Assembly: GCA_910576545.1 (NCBI GenBank)
Contig: CAJTKM010000009.1
Location: 43,917-107,916, forward strand
Length of the DNA stretch: 64,000 nucleotides
Direction of reading: 5' to 3'
Source of the DNA: Lachnospiraceae bacterium
GTDB taxonomy: Bacteria > Bacillota > Clostridia > Lachnospirales > Anaerotignaceae
The notes beneath the pieces were generated by a model that had not been told where the DNA came from, searched no databases, and saw only the letters and a list, made by a program, of their open reading frames with translations. Both the position numbers and the translations under genes were made by a program. Below, in pieces: positions 8,516 through 17,113 of this stretch. Each line of letters starts with the position of its first letter. The stretch's first letter is position 1.

Positions 8516-9076
8516 ATGCGGATTATCGCTGGAAAAGCAAAGGGACATAAGCTGGAAACCATTGACGGGCTGGCGACCAGACCGACAACGGACAGAATTA
8601 AGGAAACGTTGTTCAATATGATTTCGTTTGACCTGCCGGGCTGCCGGTTTTTGGATTTGTTTGCGGGCAGCGGTGCCATTGGCATGGAAGCATTGAGCCG
8701 CGGGGCGGAGCAGGCTGTTTTTGTGGAAAACGCCGCACCCTGTCAGGACGTGATCGCGCGGAACCTTGCGCATACAAAGCTGGGGGAGGGCGCGCGCGTG
8801 CTCTGCATGGAAGCGTCTGCCGCGCTGGACAGGCTGGCGGAGGAAAACGCCGCGTTTGATTTGGTCTATATAGACCCACCTTATGAGGCCGGGCTGGCAG
8901 AGCCCATGCTGGAAAAAATATTGGAAAAAAATCTTTTGAGCGAAGACGGGTATGTGATTTGGGAACGTGCGGCAAAGCGCCCTTTTGCGTTTCCTGCGGG
9001 ATATGCCGTTCTGCGGGAAAAGGAATATAGGACGACGGTGCTGACGTTTCTGCGCCCGGAGGATAGAACGAAATGA
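8516..9076 (+). CDS. rsmD: 16S rRNA (guanine966-N2)-methyltransferase RsmD
   Basis: 186 aa from the ATG at 8516, giving the family's conserved opening MRIIAGKAKGHKL. The open frame extends further upstream, but across the promoter. SAM-binding motif I is DLFAGSGAIGMEALSRGA near residue 46, and the catalytic N6/N2-type motif DPPY is near residue 120 (DLVYIDPPYEAG). RsmD methylates G966 of 16S rRNA in the 30S subunit. TRPTTDRIKETLFNM near residue 20 is the standard substrate-binding signature. The stop overlaps the start of coaD (ATGA), the same order as ylbH-ylbI in Bacillus subtilis. Confidence 0.95.
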   Translation: MRIIAGKAKGHKLETIDGLATRPTTDRIKETLFNMISFDLPGCRFLDLFAGSGAIGMEALSRGAEQAVFVENAAPCQDVIARNLAHTKLGEGARVLCMEASAALDRLAEENAAFDLVYIDPPYEAGLAEPMLEKILEKNLLSEDGYVIWERAAKRPFAFPAGYAVLREKEYRTTVLTFLRPEDRTK

Positions 9077-9552
9077 AAAAAGCAATTTACGCAGGCAGCT
9101 TTGACCCGCTGACGCTGGGACATCTGGATATTATTGAAAGGGCGGCGAAGCTGTTCGACTGCCTTGTGGTGGCGGTTTTGGAAAATCCGAACAAGCAATC
9201 TCTTTTCAGTGTGGAGGAGCGTAAATGCCATCTGGAAATGGCAACGGCGCGGCTGGAAAATGTGGAGGTTGCTTCCTTCAAGGGGCTTCTGGCGGAATTT
9301 GCAAGGGAAATCGGTGCAACGGTCGCAGTCAGGGGGCTGCGCAATGCGGTGGATTTCGCGGCGGAATACCAGATGTACCTGATTAACCGGAAGCTGGGTC
9401 AGGAGATTGAAACGGTCTTTCTCGCGGCGGATGAGGAACATCTTTCCCTGAGCTCCACGAACGTGAAGGAAGTCGCGGTGTTTGGCGGGAATATTGATTT
9501 TATGGTTCCGCAGGAAATCAAGCCGTTTATAGTTGAAAAATATCAGAAGTGA
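9073..9552 (+). CDS. coaD: Phosphopantetheine adenylyltransferase CoaD
   Basis: 159 aa, the standard length. The nucleotidyltransferase motif T-x-G-H is in AGSFDPLTLGHLDII near residue 6. The second signature, LSSTNVKEVAVFGGNI near residue 127, matches the family's SST-x-V-R-E loop that binds ATP phosphates. CoaD transfers AMP from ATP to 4'-phosphopantetheine, the penultimate step of coenzyme A synthesis, in the cytoplasm. Its start overlaps rsmD by 4 bases and the coiled-coil gene follows after 9 bp, so the three genes form one transcript. Confidence 0.97.
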   Translation: MKKAIYAGSFDPLTLGHLDIIERAAKLFDCLVVAVLENPNKQSLFSVEERKCHLEMATARLENVEVASFKGLLAEFAREIGATVAVRGLRNAVDFAAEYQMYLINRKLGQEIETVFLAADEEHLSLSSTNVKEVAVFGGNIDFMVPQEIKPFIVEKYQK

Positions 9553-9561
9553 GGGAAATAC

Positions 9562-10065
9562 ATGGATTCTGTACTGCAACTGTTGGATGAACTGGAGGAA
9601 GTGCTGGACAGCAGCAGGGCTGTTCCTTTCAGCAATAAAGTTTCGATTGATAAAGAGGAAATTTATGACATCATCAGCGAAATCCGTATGAAGCTCCCCA
9701 ATGAATTGAAACAGTCCAAATGGGTCATCGAGGAGCGGAATAAAATACTGATTGACGCGCAGCGGGAGGCCGATGAGATTGTAAAAACCGCTGAGGAGCG
9801 CGTGGTGCGCATGATTGATGAAAACGAAGTGACGAAAAAGGCATATGAGCAGGCGGCGGCGATTATCGATTCCGCGAAAAAGACTTCTAAGGAAATGCGC
9901 CTTGGCGCGATGGAATACGCGGAGGAAATGCTGAGCGACGCGGAAAATAAACTGAAGGAACTGAAAGCCGTCGTTTACAGCGAAAGCATAAAAACGGACG
10001 ATTATTTTGCCCAGACGCTGAACGTGCTCGCGGAAAACATACAGGAACTGAAAATCGGGAAATGA
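9562..10065 (+). CDS. Conserved coiled-coil protein of the coaD operon
   Basis: 167 aa, highly charged and almost all alpha-helical by eye. Residues 60-150 form one long coiled coil rich in Glu/Lys/Ala (QREADEIVKTAEERVVRMIDE). The pattern recalls peripheral stalk subunits of ATP synthases (AtpF or V-type E/H), which is why such proteins are often labelled ATPase, but there is no membrane anchor and no nucleotide-binding motif. Clostridia often keep a protein of this kind directly after coaD. No function can be assigned. The ATG at 9562 follows GAGGG. The gene converges on ylbJ with 23 bp between stops. Confidence 0.6.
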   Translation: MDSVLQLLDELEEVLDSSRAVPFSNKVSIDKEEIYDIISEIRMKLPNELKQSKWVIEERNKILIDAQREADEIVKTAEERVVRMIDENEVTKKAYEQAAAIIDSAKKTSKEMRLGAMEYAEEMLSDAENKLKELKAVVYSESIKTDDYFAQTLNVLAENIQELKIGK

Positions 10066-10066
10066 T

Positions 10067-10099
10067 AAAACGGTGGGGCCCAAAAGCTTCACTGTTTTT
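10067..10099. terminator. Possible bidirectional terminator between convergent genes
   Basis: AAAACGGTG ... CACTGTTTTT forms a 9-bp stem with one mismatch around a 14-base loop in the 23-bp gap. It overlaps the last codons of ylbJ. It is weak. Confidence 0.3.
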
Positions 10100-11198
10100 G
10101 TTTTCTGCGGAACGCCCAGAGCAGCACACAGCAGAAGAAGAACAACGGCAGAGCGGAATGTGCCAGCGGGGAGGATACTGTGTCTGTGAGCAGAGAAAAT
10201 ACGGGAACGGCGCTTTCCGCACGGCTTTGCAGGAGCGGAAACAGGGCGTGGAAAAAGAGCGCGCTGAAAGCGGCGTTGCAGAGCTTTGCGAGGCAGTAGT
10301 CCCGTTTGGAAAAGGGCACGCCGGACAGTACGCCGAAGGTCTGCCCGAGTATGGAAAGCCCGCCAAAGGAAACAAGGAAGGCGGCGGCGGTCAGCCGTAC
10401 GGGGAGCGCATCACCGGCAGCGCTCAAAAGGTACGCGCCGTTTGTCATTTCCAGCAGACCGGTACAGATTCCCTGCAAAAAACTGGAGGAAACAGGCAGG
10501 AAGGAAAACAGGCGGGAAAGCAGGCTGAAAAGACCCGACTGCTCCGCCGCTTCCGCCAGCGCACCAAAAAGTATCATATATCCGCCGATTTGGAGGATTG
10601 TTGCCATGGAATCGGATACAGAAGAAGACAGCGCGTCCATCGGGGAAACGGGCGCGGCGGAGGGATAACGATGGGCAGAGCCATGGGATTTGGTTTTCCT
10701 CCTGAAACGCCAGAGCATACCCGTTGCAAGCGCACCGAGGAATGCGGAAAGCAGGAGGGCATAGCCCCAGAACGGCGCGTGAAAAAATGCCGCGCCAACT
10801 GTGCCGACGAGGAAAAGCGGACCGGGGTTATTGGAAAAAACAAGGACGTGTCTGGCGTCTTCCTTGGTAAGCAGTTTTTTTTCGTAGAGCATGGCTGTAA
10901 TTTTCGCACCCATGGGATAACCGGAGAGTATGCCCAGAAAAAAAGGAAAAGCGCAGATGCCGGGCAGCCCGAAAAGCGGTTTCATAACGGGTTGCAGAAA
11001 GCTGCCGAGCCGTTCCGCCGCACCAAGCCGCAGCAAAAGCCCGCAGGCCGCCATAAAGGGAAACAGAGAGGGCAGAACGCGGGTGAACCAGAGGGACGCA
11101 CTTTCGGCAGAGGCAGCAAGCATAGCTGCCGGATAGCGCAGAAGGGCGAATATCAGGAAACAGGCACATATGATGACGGGGAGGGAACTTTTTTTCAT
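10089..11198 (-). CDS. ylbJ: Sporulation integral membrane protein YlbJ
   Basis: 369 aa with 8-10 hydrophobic helices. The ATG at 11198 follows AAAGGAG. Family features: RVLPSLFPFMAACGLLLRLG in the first third, GILSGYPMGAKI near residue 110, and FSNNPGPLFLVGTVG near residue 145, which belong to the nucleoside-recognition (Gate) domain found in YlbJ and SpoIIM/SpmA-like proteins. YlbJ is needed for spore cortex formation in Bacillus, so the host is very likely an endospore former. The gene lies next to coaD as in Bacillus but on the opposite strand. Confidence 0.88.
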   Translation of the reverse strand: MKKSSLPVIICACFLIFALLRYPAAMLAASAESASLWFTRVLPSLFPFMAACGLLLRLGAAERLGSFLQPVMKPLFGLPGICAFPFFLGILSGYPMGAKITAMLYEKKLLTKEDARHVLVFSNNPGPLFLVGTVGAAFFHAPFWGYALLLSAFLGALATGMLWRFRRKTKSHGSAHRYPSAAPVSPMDALSSSVSDSMATILQIGGYMILFGALAEAAEQSGLFSLLSRLFSFLPVSSSFLQGICTGLLEMTNGAYLLSAAGDALPVRLTAAAFLVSFGGLSILGQTFGVLSGVPFSKRDYCLAKLCNAAFSALFFHALFPLLQSRAESAVPVFSLLTDTVSSPLAHSALPLFFFCCVLLWAFRRKQKQ

Positions 11199-11369
11199 GT
11201 GAAAAACTCCTTTCGGAGGCGTTATAAAACAATCCTATGGCTGTCTGGCGGAAAACATGCGTATCCTGTAAGCGAAAAGCGGACGTCCATATTTGGGGGA
11301 GAAGGGGCAGAAAATACGCAAGGTATTGGAAATGTAAAAAAAATGTAAGGAATTTTAACGGAATTGCTA

Positions 11370-11398
11370 TTGTAATTTGACGGATACTCCGTTATGAT
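11370..11398 (+). promoter_or_regulatory. Promoter of the VanW gene, with an inverted repeat in the spacer
   Basis: -35 TTGTAA (11370-11375), 17-base spacer, -10 TATGAT (11393-11398), 111 bases before the start. The spacer holds a perfect inverted repeat ACGGA-TAC-TCCGT (11380-11392) that could be an operator. The rest of the 311-bp gap between ylbJ and this gene (11199-11509) shows nothing else. Confidence 0.5.
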
Positions 11399-11509
11399 AG
11401 ATGAAACTGCATTGATTGCGGGAAATGTTCTGCTTTTGGGGCAGGGATTTTTCGCGGCCTGTGCCTGCCGTTTGGCATGGCATGGGAGAAGTAAGGGGGC
11501 GGATACAAA

Positions 11510-13024
11510 ATGTCAGATGAAAATAAAGTGACAGGGGCAAATTCCAAAAGCAAAAAACTTTGGATTGTGCTGCCTGTCCTGATTGCTGCGCTTGGTGCGG
11601 CAGGGTTTGGATATGTTTATTTCCAAAACGAAAAAATACGGGAAGTGATGCACTCCGAAGGGATCTATCCCGGCGTGACAATTGACGGGACGGATGTTTC
11701 CGGCATGAGTACGGAGGAAGCACTGAAGCTGTTAAGCGGGAAATATACAACAGAGGTGGACGGCAAGACGCTGACACTGTATTACGATGCAGAGGAATGG
11801 GAGATACCGTTTGAAGCCGTGGGCGTTGGCTATGACGTGGAGAGCGCGGTGGAAAAAGCCGGACGGCTCGGACGGGAGGGCACAGAAAAGGAACGCATGA
11901 AGGCTGTCGGCGCACTGCTCAGGAGCGGTGAGGATATCGCGGTAGAATATACATATAACAGCGCGCTGCTGGATGAAAAGCTGGCGGAGGTTGCGGAGGA
12001 ATTCGACCGCGAAGCTGAGGACAGCAAAATCACCCGTGCGAACGGCGCGTTTGATATTACGGAAGAAAAAGAAGGTCGCACGATGCGGCGGGCGGAAACG
12101 GCGCGGCTTTCCGCGGCTGTGCTGGAAACACAGGAAAGCGGCAGGGCGGCGATTGCGGCAGATGTGACGCAGCCGGACGTGACATATGAGGATAACCAGA
12201 ATGTAACGGATTTGATTGGTTCGTTTTCAACAACATATTCCGCAAATGACAGAAACCGAAATAATAACCTTGAGGTGGGCTGCCGGAATATCAATGGGAC
12301 GATTCTTGCGCCGGGAGAGGTATTCTCTGCCAATGAAGGGCTGGGGGAACAGACTGCCGCCGGCGGCTATAAAAATGCTGCCGTATACAACAACGGCAAG
12401 GTTGAGCCGGGCATGGCGGGCGGCGTCTGCCAGGTGACGACGACCATTTACAATGCTGCGATTATGGCGGAACTGGAGATCGTGGAACGCCACCCGCATT
12501 CCATGACGGTGGGTTATGTGCCGCTGGGACGCGATGCGGCGGTTGCCGGTACATACAAGGATTTGAAAATCAAAAACAATACAGAATACCCTGTTTTGAT
12601 TGAGGCTTCCGCAAGCGGCGGCAAGCTGGCTGTCAATATTTACGGGCACGAAACGCACAGCGCCGGCAGAAGCCTGGAATTTGAAACGGTCTACGAAGCG
12701 ACGATACCGAAGCCGGAGGAAATTGTGACGGAGGACCCCGAACTTCCGGAAGGCGAACGGGAGGTTACTTCTTCGGGCAGAACGGGCTGCAAGGTCAGCG
12801 TATATAAAAAGGTGTTTGAAAATGGCAAGCAGGTCAGCAGGGACTGGTTCAGCAGTTCCTCCTACCGCGCTGTGGCGGACGAGGTGAGGGTTGGCACCAA
12901 GGCAGCGGAACCGGCTGTAAATGTACCGGAAGAAAGCGGCTATCCCAGCTGGCTGGAAGAATACCCTTCGGATTTCTATGAGGGCTATGAGCAGAATGAC
13001 GCAGGGGAGTACCATGAGTTTTAA
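11510..13024 (+). CDS. VanW-family protein with N-terminal membrane anchor
   Basis: 504 aa. One membrane helix at residues 19-40 (WIVLPVLIAALGAAGFGYVY) places the rest outside the cell. Residues 50-110 match the repeat found before VanW domains (GIYPGVTIDGTDVSGMSTEEA), a peptidoglycan-binding-4-like module. The VanW core is at residues 220-370 (FSTTYSANDRNRNNNLE, then GGVCQVTTTIYNAA and RHPHSMTVGYVPLGRDA). VanW proteins are common in Clostridia, and a link to the cell wall is assumed but no reaction is known; the name does not imply vancomycin resistance here. The tail is acidic and Pro-rich. It is monocistronic, with its own promoter and terminator. Confidence 0.88.
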   Translation: MSDENKVTGANSKSKKLWIVLPVLIAALGAAGFGYVYFQNEKIREVMHSEGIYPGVTIDGTDVSGMSTEEALKLLSGKYTTEVDGKTLTLYYDAEEWEIPFEAVGVGYDVESAVEKAGRLGREGTEKERMKAVGALLRSGEDIAVEYTYNSALLDEKLAEVAEEFDREAEDSKITRANGAFDITEEKEGRTMRRAETARLSAAVLETQESGRAAIAADVTQPDVTYEDNQNVTDLIGSFSTTYSANDRNRNNNLEVGCRNINGTILAPGEVFSANEGLGEQTAAGGYKNAAVYNNGKVEPGMAGGVCQVTTTIYNAAIMAELEIVERHPHSMTVGYVPLGRDAAVAGTYKDLKIKNNTEYPVLIEASASGGKLAVNIYGHETHSAGRSLEFETVYEATIPKPEEIVTEDPELPEGEREVTSSGRTGCKVSVYKKVFENGKQVSRDWFSSSSYRAVADEVRVGTKAAEPAVNVPEESGYPSWLEEYPSDFYEGYEQNDAGEYHEF

Positions 13025-13081
13025 GCAATAGATGGAAAGCCCTGCCTGCAATTTTTGCCTTGCGGGTGTGAAAAAAGATTC

Positions 13082-13136
13082 AAAACCTCTGTTTCGGCGG
13101 CGGCTGGAGGCGGCTGATACCGGAACAGGGGTTTTT
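13082..13136 (+). terminator. Terminator after the VanW gene
   Basis: AAAACCtCTGTTtCGG pairs with CCGGAACAGGGGTTTT across a 22-base GC-rich loop and ends in five T, 60 bp after the stop. Confidence 0.7.
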
Positions 13137-13156
13137 CGCGGAAAGGAAGGCTGAAA

Positions 13157-14164
13157 ATGTTTGAAATCGGGAAAATCCCGCCGGAAATACTGGAAAAAAT
13201 CGTTATGCGGCCCATGCGGGACAGCCGCGTAAAACGTCCGGAGGTGCTTCTGCGACCCAAAACGGGGGAGGACTGCTCCGCTGTGGATTTCGGCGGGGAG
13301 TACTGTGTGCTTTCGGCAGACCCAATCACAGGCGCGGCGGCGGATGTTGGCTATCTGGCGGTGCAGATTAACTGCAATGACATTTACGCCGCAGGAGCGG
13401 AGCCGTTCGGGCTTTTGCTGACCGTTCTTCTGCCGCCGGGAAGTGGAGAGGAGCTTTTACAGGAAATTATGGACGGCGCGTTCCGCGGCGCGGGGGAGCG
13501 GAATATAGAAATACTCGGCGGACATACAGAGGTGACGGATGCAGTATGTAAACCGTTGGTTTCGGCGGCGGTCGTCGGCAGGACGCGCGGCAGGAAAATA
13601 CTTTCCACGGGCGGCGCAAGGCAGGGGCAGGATATCCTTATGACGAAATGGGCTGGTACGGAAGGTACAGCGATTCTGGCGGAGGAAAAGGAAAGCCTGC
13701 TGAAAGAACATATGACTGCGGAGGAACTGGAAACCGCCAGAGGCTTCAAGGCATTCCTTTCTGTGGGGAAGGAATCGGAAATTGCTTTCGCGCATGGGGC
13801 AACGGCAATGCATGATGCAACAGAGGGCGGCATTTTGGGCGCAGTCTGGGAGGTTGCGGAGTGTTCCGGCTGCGGTGTGGAGGTGTTCGCGGAGGAAATA
13901 CCCGTTCGGGAAGAAACCGCCAAAATCTGCGGTACGCTGGGGATTGACCCATTGCGGCTGATTTCCAGCGGAACGATGGTGATTGCAACGGATAACGGGC
14001 AGGAGCTTGCGGAAAATCTGCGGCAGTCTGGCGTTCCGGCAGTAGTCATTGGGAAGGTGACAGAGAGCGGGAGGTTTCTGGTTTCCGGCGGAAAGAAAAC
14101 GCCGCTGGAACAGCCGGAAACAGATGCGCTTTATGCCGCACTGAAACGGCGGCAGGAGAGGTAA
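13157..14164 (+). CDS. AIR synthase-related protein, HypE-like
   Basis: 335 aa. The ATG at 13157 follows GGAAGG. It has the two-domain PurM/HypE/SelD layout: acidic metal- and ATP-binding motif GEDCSAVDFGGEYCVLSADPITG at residues 36-58, NCNDIYAAGAEP at 75-86, GGHTEVTDAV near 121, and HDATEGGILGAVWE near 219. It lacks the C-terminal Cys of HypE (PRICGRI) and the reactive Cys/Sec of SelD, so it is neither a clear hydrogenase maturation protein nor selenophosphate synthetase. It probably uses ATP to activate a small substrate; which one is unknown. It sits alone between two terminators. Confidence 0.75.
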   Translation: MFEIGKIPPEILEKIVMRPMRDSRVKRPEVLLRPKTGEDCSAVDFGGEYCVLSADPITGAAADVGYLAVQINCNDIYAAGAEPFGLLLTVLLPPGSGEELLQEIMDGAFRGAGERNIEILGGHTEVTDAVCKPLVSAAVVGRTRGRKILSTGGARQGQDILMTKWAGTEGTAILAEEKESLLKEHMTAEELETARGFKAFLSVGKESEIAFAHGATAMHDATEGGILGAVWEVAECSGCGVEVFAEEIPVREETAKICGTLGIDPLRLISSGTMVIATDNGQELAENLRQSGVPAVVIGKVTESGRFLVSGGKKTPLEQPETDALYAALKRRQER

Positions 14165-14191
14165 AACGATACCATGGGGATTACAAAGGCT

Positions 14192-14231
14192 CCGCACAAC
14201 TGGAAATCCGCTGTGCGGGGTTTGCTTTTTG
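14192..14231 (+). terminator. Terminator after the HypE-like gene
   Basis: Perfect 7-bp stem CCGCACA / TGTGCGG with a 13-base loop, followed by GGTTTGCTTTTTG. Confidence 0.75.
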
Positions 14232-14283
14232 TTGACAGGAATTCCAACGGTTTAATGCCATTGCAAAGGCAAGGGGGAAGCGT

Positions 14284-14757
14284 ATGCGTAATATTCCATG
14301 GAAATTAGAAAATCCTCATAAAATCACCGAATCGGAGATTGCCGCTTTGGAAGAACGGTTCTGTTTCCGGATGCCGGAGGATTTACGGCAGTTTTATTTG
14401 CGGCAGAATGGCGGGCTTTTTCCGACAGGAACGGTAGTCAATCCGGAACGGAGCAGGCTGAATGATTTTTTAGCTGTCAAATATCCTTTCATGGAACGGT
14501 TACCACTTTTGGAAACCATTCTTGACCGGCAGGAGCAGGACGGGATTATCCCTATGTGTTATATCCCATTCTGCTCCGATGAAGCGGGCGATTCTTACTA
14601 TATCCGCGTAGATGAAGCGGGCTATGGAGAAATTTACTACATCTTCAGCGAATTTTTGGACGACTTTCCGGGCGCCCCTGAAAGCGAAGGGCTGATTGCC
14701 AACAGCTTTACGGAGTTTTTGGAAATGATACAGTTTCCTGAGGAAAAGAAGGGCTGA
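14284..14757 (+). CDS. SMI1/KNR4 (SUKH) family protein
   Basis: 157 aa. The family pattern is clear: an N-terminal helix ending in FCFRMPEDLRQFYLRQNGG (residues 23-42), then a central strand region (IIPMCYIPFCSDEAGDSYYI) and a C-terminal helix (SFTEFLEMI). SUKH proteins often act as immunity proteins against polymorphic or contact-dependent toxins, but many are stand-alone, and no toxin gene is adjacent. It is flanked by terminators on both sides, so it is its own transcription unit. The ATG at 14284 follows AGGGGGAAG. Confidence 0.8.
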   Translation: MRNIPWKLENPHKITESEIAALEERFCFRMPEDLRQFYLRQNGGLFPTGTVVNPERSRLNDFLAVKYPFMERLPLLETILDRQEQDGIIPMCYIPFCSDEAGDSYYIRVDEAGYGEIYYIFSEFLDDFPGAPESEGLIANSFTEFLEMIQFPEEKKG

Positions 14758-14765
14758 CCTTCCGA

Positions 14766-14798
14766 AAAAAGACAGCAGGCACCAGCCTGCTGTCTTTC
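14766..14798 (+). terminator. Strong terminator after the SMI1/KNR4 gene
   Basis: Perfect 12-bp stem AAAGACAGCAGG / CCTGCTGTCTTT with a 6-base loop. The 190 bp from here to the next stop at 14990 hold nothing I can name. Confidence 0.85.
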
Positions 14799-14989
14799 GT
14801 AGTTTTAACCCGGAGATTATGTTTTACATGCTTTATCCTGTATAAATTCTGGGTTATTGCGGTTGATGCAGGGCCCTTCTGAGAGGGAACGCCTTGCGAA
14901 ATTCGATTTTTGCCAGTGGGTTCTGCATGGAAAGCAGAGCACGCAAAAAGCTTTCGTTTCCATCTGTGTGCAGATACCCTGCGCACTGC

Positions 14990-15856
14990 TTATCCGTTCA
15001 GCAGCTGTTCCAGCACAGTCAGCAGGGACGTTTCCGTATCTGTCCGGCAGTATCCCGCGCCGCGCTGCCAGCAAAATTCACGCAGGGCAGATTCCTGCTG
15101 GCGCAGAGCCTGCTTATAGGCGGAAACGGCGTGATCGGAAAGTTCCAAATCCCGCGTTTCGCCCGTTTCGCTGTCCACAAGGCGTACCATGCCGCCCCTT
15201 TGCGGTTCAATTTCCTCCGGCGTCAATATGCGCAGAAGATACACCTCCTGTTTCTTCTCCTGAAGGAGTTTTACAGCGTCCCAGGGAGCCTGTTCGGAAA
15301 GGAAATCCGACAGGATAATGGAAACGCCGCGCCCCAGCCCGCTTCTTTCGCGTATTGCCCGCAGGTAATCCGTTCCGCCGCAGGGTTCCAGCCCGTCCAG
15401 AAAATCCAGCGTTTCGGCAAGCTGGCCCTTTTTTGTGATACCCTGTTTCTGCGCCCCTGTTTTTTCGCTAAAGGCAAAAATCTGTGTGCGGTCGCCGCCG
15501 CCAGCCGCGATGTATGCCAGAGATGCGGCAAGAGCCTTTGCCATTACTATTTTCCCGCCGAAATCCATAGATTTGCTGGTATCCAGAAAAAGATTGACTG
15601 CCGCCTGTTTTTCTTCCAGAAACAGCTTCAAATAGAGTTTGTCAAATCGCCCGTAGCCGTTCCAGTCCACCCGTCTGAGGTCGTCCCCGGGGATATATTC
15701 GCGGAAATCGGAAAATTCCAGGGAACTGCCCTTTGCGGAGGATTTGCGCCCGCCGCTGTACCCGACCGCACCGAGCCGCTCCGTCAGTCCGATGGAAAGG
15801 CGTTCCAGCTTCGCAATGTATTCCTTTGTGAAAACAGCTTTCAAATCCTCCATCAT
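14990..15856 (-). CDS. DUF58 domain protein (vWA-like, MoxR partner)
   Basis: 288 aa. The DUF58 signature is near residue 50 (FSDFREYIPGDDLRRVDWNGYGR). It is followed by a vWA-like segment with a MIDAS-type DTSKSMD near residue 92, a metal-ion-dependent binding site. DUF58 proteins pair with MoxR AAA+ ATPases and are thought to present substrates or chelate metal during maturation of other protein complexes. The start overlaps the MoxR stop (ATGA). The usual third member, a transglutaminase or further vWA gene, is missing downstream. Confidence 0.85.
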   Translation of the reverse strand: MMEDLKAVFTKEYIAKLERLSIGLTERLGAVGYSGGRKSSAKGSSLEFSDFREYIPGDDLRRVDWNGYGRFDKLYLKLFLEEKQAAVNLFLDTSKSMDFGGKIVMAKALAASLAYIAAGGGDRTQIFAFSEKTGAQKQGITKKGQLAETLDFLDGLEPCGGTDYLRAIRERSGLGRGVSIILSDFLSEQAPWDAVKLLQEKKQEVYLLRILTPEEIEPQRGGMVRLVDSETGETRDLELSDHAVSAYKQALRQQESALREFCWQRGAGYCRTDTETSLLTVLEQLLNG

Positions 15857-16812
15857 AACAATGCCTCGATAATCCCGTCTACGGTTTTTCCCTCCGCAAT
15901 ACCTTCAAAATTCAAAAACAGCCTGTGGCGCAGGGCGGGTTTTGCCGCCGCCCTGACGTCCTCATAGGAAACATTGTAGCGTCCTTCCGTCAGTGCCAGT
16001 ATGCGTGCCGCCTGCATGATTGCCTGCGCACCTCTGGGGCTTGCGCCGTAGCGGATGTATTTTTTTACATCTTCCGGTGCGCCTTCGTATTCAGGGTGTG
16101 TTTTCAGCGTAACTTCCATCATGTAATCTGCCACAGGCTCCGCAATGGGGACGGTCTGTGCGATGCGCCGCAGTTCCAGAAGCTTTGCGCCGTCGCAGAC
16201 CTTCTGCGGCTCCTGCTGGTCTTCTGTTGTCGTCATCATTACGATTTTGAGCAGTTCCTCTTTATTGGGGAAACCAACGTCCAGCTTGAATAAAAACCTG
16301 TCCATCTGTGCTTCGGGCAGGGGGTAAGTGCCTTCGCTTTCCAGCGGATTCTGGGTTGCCAGCACAAAAAACGGCTCCGGCAGGGCATAGGTTGTACTGC
16401 CGCCTGTGACGGTATGTTCCTGCATGGCTTCCAGCAATGCGCTTTGTGTTTTGGGTGTAGCGCGGTTGATTTCGTCCGCCAGAACAATATTGGAAAATAC
16501 CGGCCCCTGCCGGAACTCCATCCGCATGCCTTCCCCGTCCTTTATCATTACGGACGTACCCGTAACGTCGGCGGGCATAAGGTCGGGCGTGAACTGTATC
16601 CGCGAAAACTGTAAATCCAGTACCTTTCCGATGGTTTTTACCAGCTGAGTTTTGCCCAGGCCGGGCAGACCCTCCAAAAGCACGTTCCCTCCGGCAACCA
16701 TCGCAGTCAGCACATCCCGTATCAATGTTTTCTGCCCGATGATGGCTTTGCCGATTTCCTGCTCTATTGCTTCAAAATCCCGCCGGAAAGCAAGGATAGC
16801 TTCTTCTGTCAT
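15853..16812 (-). CDS. MoxR-family AAA+ ATPase
   Basis: 319 aa. Walker A is GLPGLGKTQLVK near residue 44, Walker B is VLADEINRATPKTQSALLEAM near residue 108, and sensor 1 is VLATQNPLE near residue 150. The arginine-finger/lid region follows (LPEAQMDRFLFKLDVGFP), and the C-terminus has YIRYGASPRGAQAIMQAARI. These are the classic MoxR marks. It is presumably a chaperone that uses ATP to mature or load metal into a partner complex together with the DUF58 protein. It is the first gene of a two-gene operon with a good promoter. Confidence 0.93.
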   Translation of the reverse strand: MTEEAILAFRRDFEAIEQEIGKAIIGQKTLIRDVLTAMVAGGNVLLEGLPGLGKTQLVKTIGKVLDLQFSRIQFTPDLMPADVTGTSVMIKDGEGMRMEFRQGPVFSNIVLADEINRATPKTQSALLEAMQEHTVTGGSTTYALPEPFFVLATQNPLESEGTYPLPEAQMDRFLFKLDVGFPNKEELLKIVMMTTTEDQQEPQKVCDGAKLLELRRIAQTVPIAEPVADYMMEVTLKTHPEYEGAPEDVKKYIRYGASPRGAQAIMQAARILALTEGRYNVSYEDVRAAAKPALRHRLFLNFEGIAEGKTVDGIIEALL

Positions 16813-16848
16813 TTGAGTTGCTCCTCTCTGTTTTGTTTTACTGCTTCA

Positions 16849-16878
16849 ATTATAAAACGATTTTTCCCGCAACGTCAA
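16849..16878 (-). promoter_or_regulatory. Promoter of the MoxR-DUF58 operon
   Basis: Reverse strand: -35 TTGACG (16878-16873), 18-base spacer, -10 TATAAT (16854-16849), 37 bases before the MoxR ATG at 16812, which follows GAGAGGAG. Confidence 0.7.
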
Positions 16879-16985
16879 TGAAAGAGGGGAAATGTAAGGG
16901 TTTCCACAGAAAATATTTCGTTTTTCTTAAAGAATATGGGGATAAAACACTTTATACGCATTTTCACGAAACGGCGGAAACGCTA

Positions 16986-17014
16986 TTGTACTTTTCAGGG
17001 GTTTATGGTATCAT
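16986..17014 (+). promoter_or_regulatory. Promoter of the GGDEF gene
   Basis: -35 TTGTAC (16986-16991), 17-base spacer, -10 TATCAT (17009-17014), 100 bases before the start codon. Confidence 0.5.
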
Positions 17015-17113
17015 ATTTTTACATAAATATTGCCAGGGATTTTCTGCGGGAATTTGCTGCGCAGACAGCCCTGGAACGGAAAAAAGCGGCAGGAAAGCGG
17101 AGGAAAAAGCGGG

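Noticed and set aside
10062..11348. 428-codon forward frame opposite ylbJ
   Set aside because: Basic, Gly/Arg/Lys-rich product; ylbJ on the other strand has clear family motifs.
13020..13156. Possible selenocysteine-type stem-loop before the HypE-like gene
   Set aside because: The hairpin ends in a T run like a normal terminator, and the gene has no in-frame TGA needing recoding.
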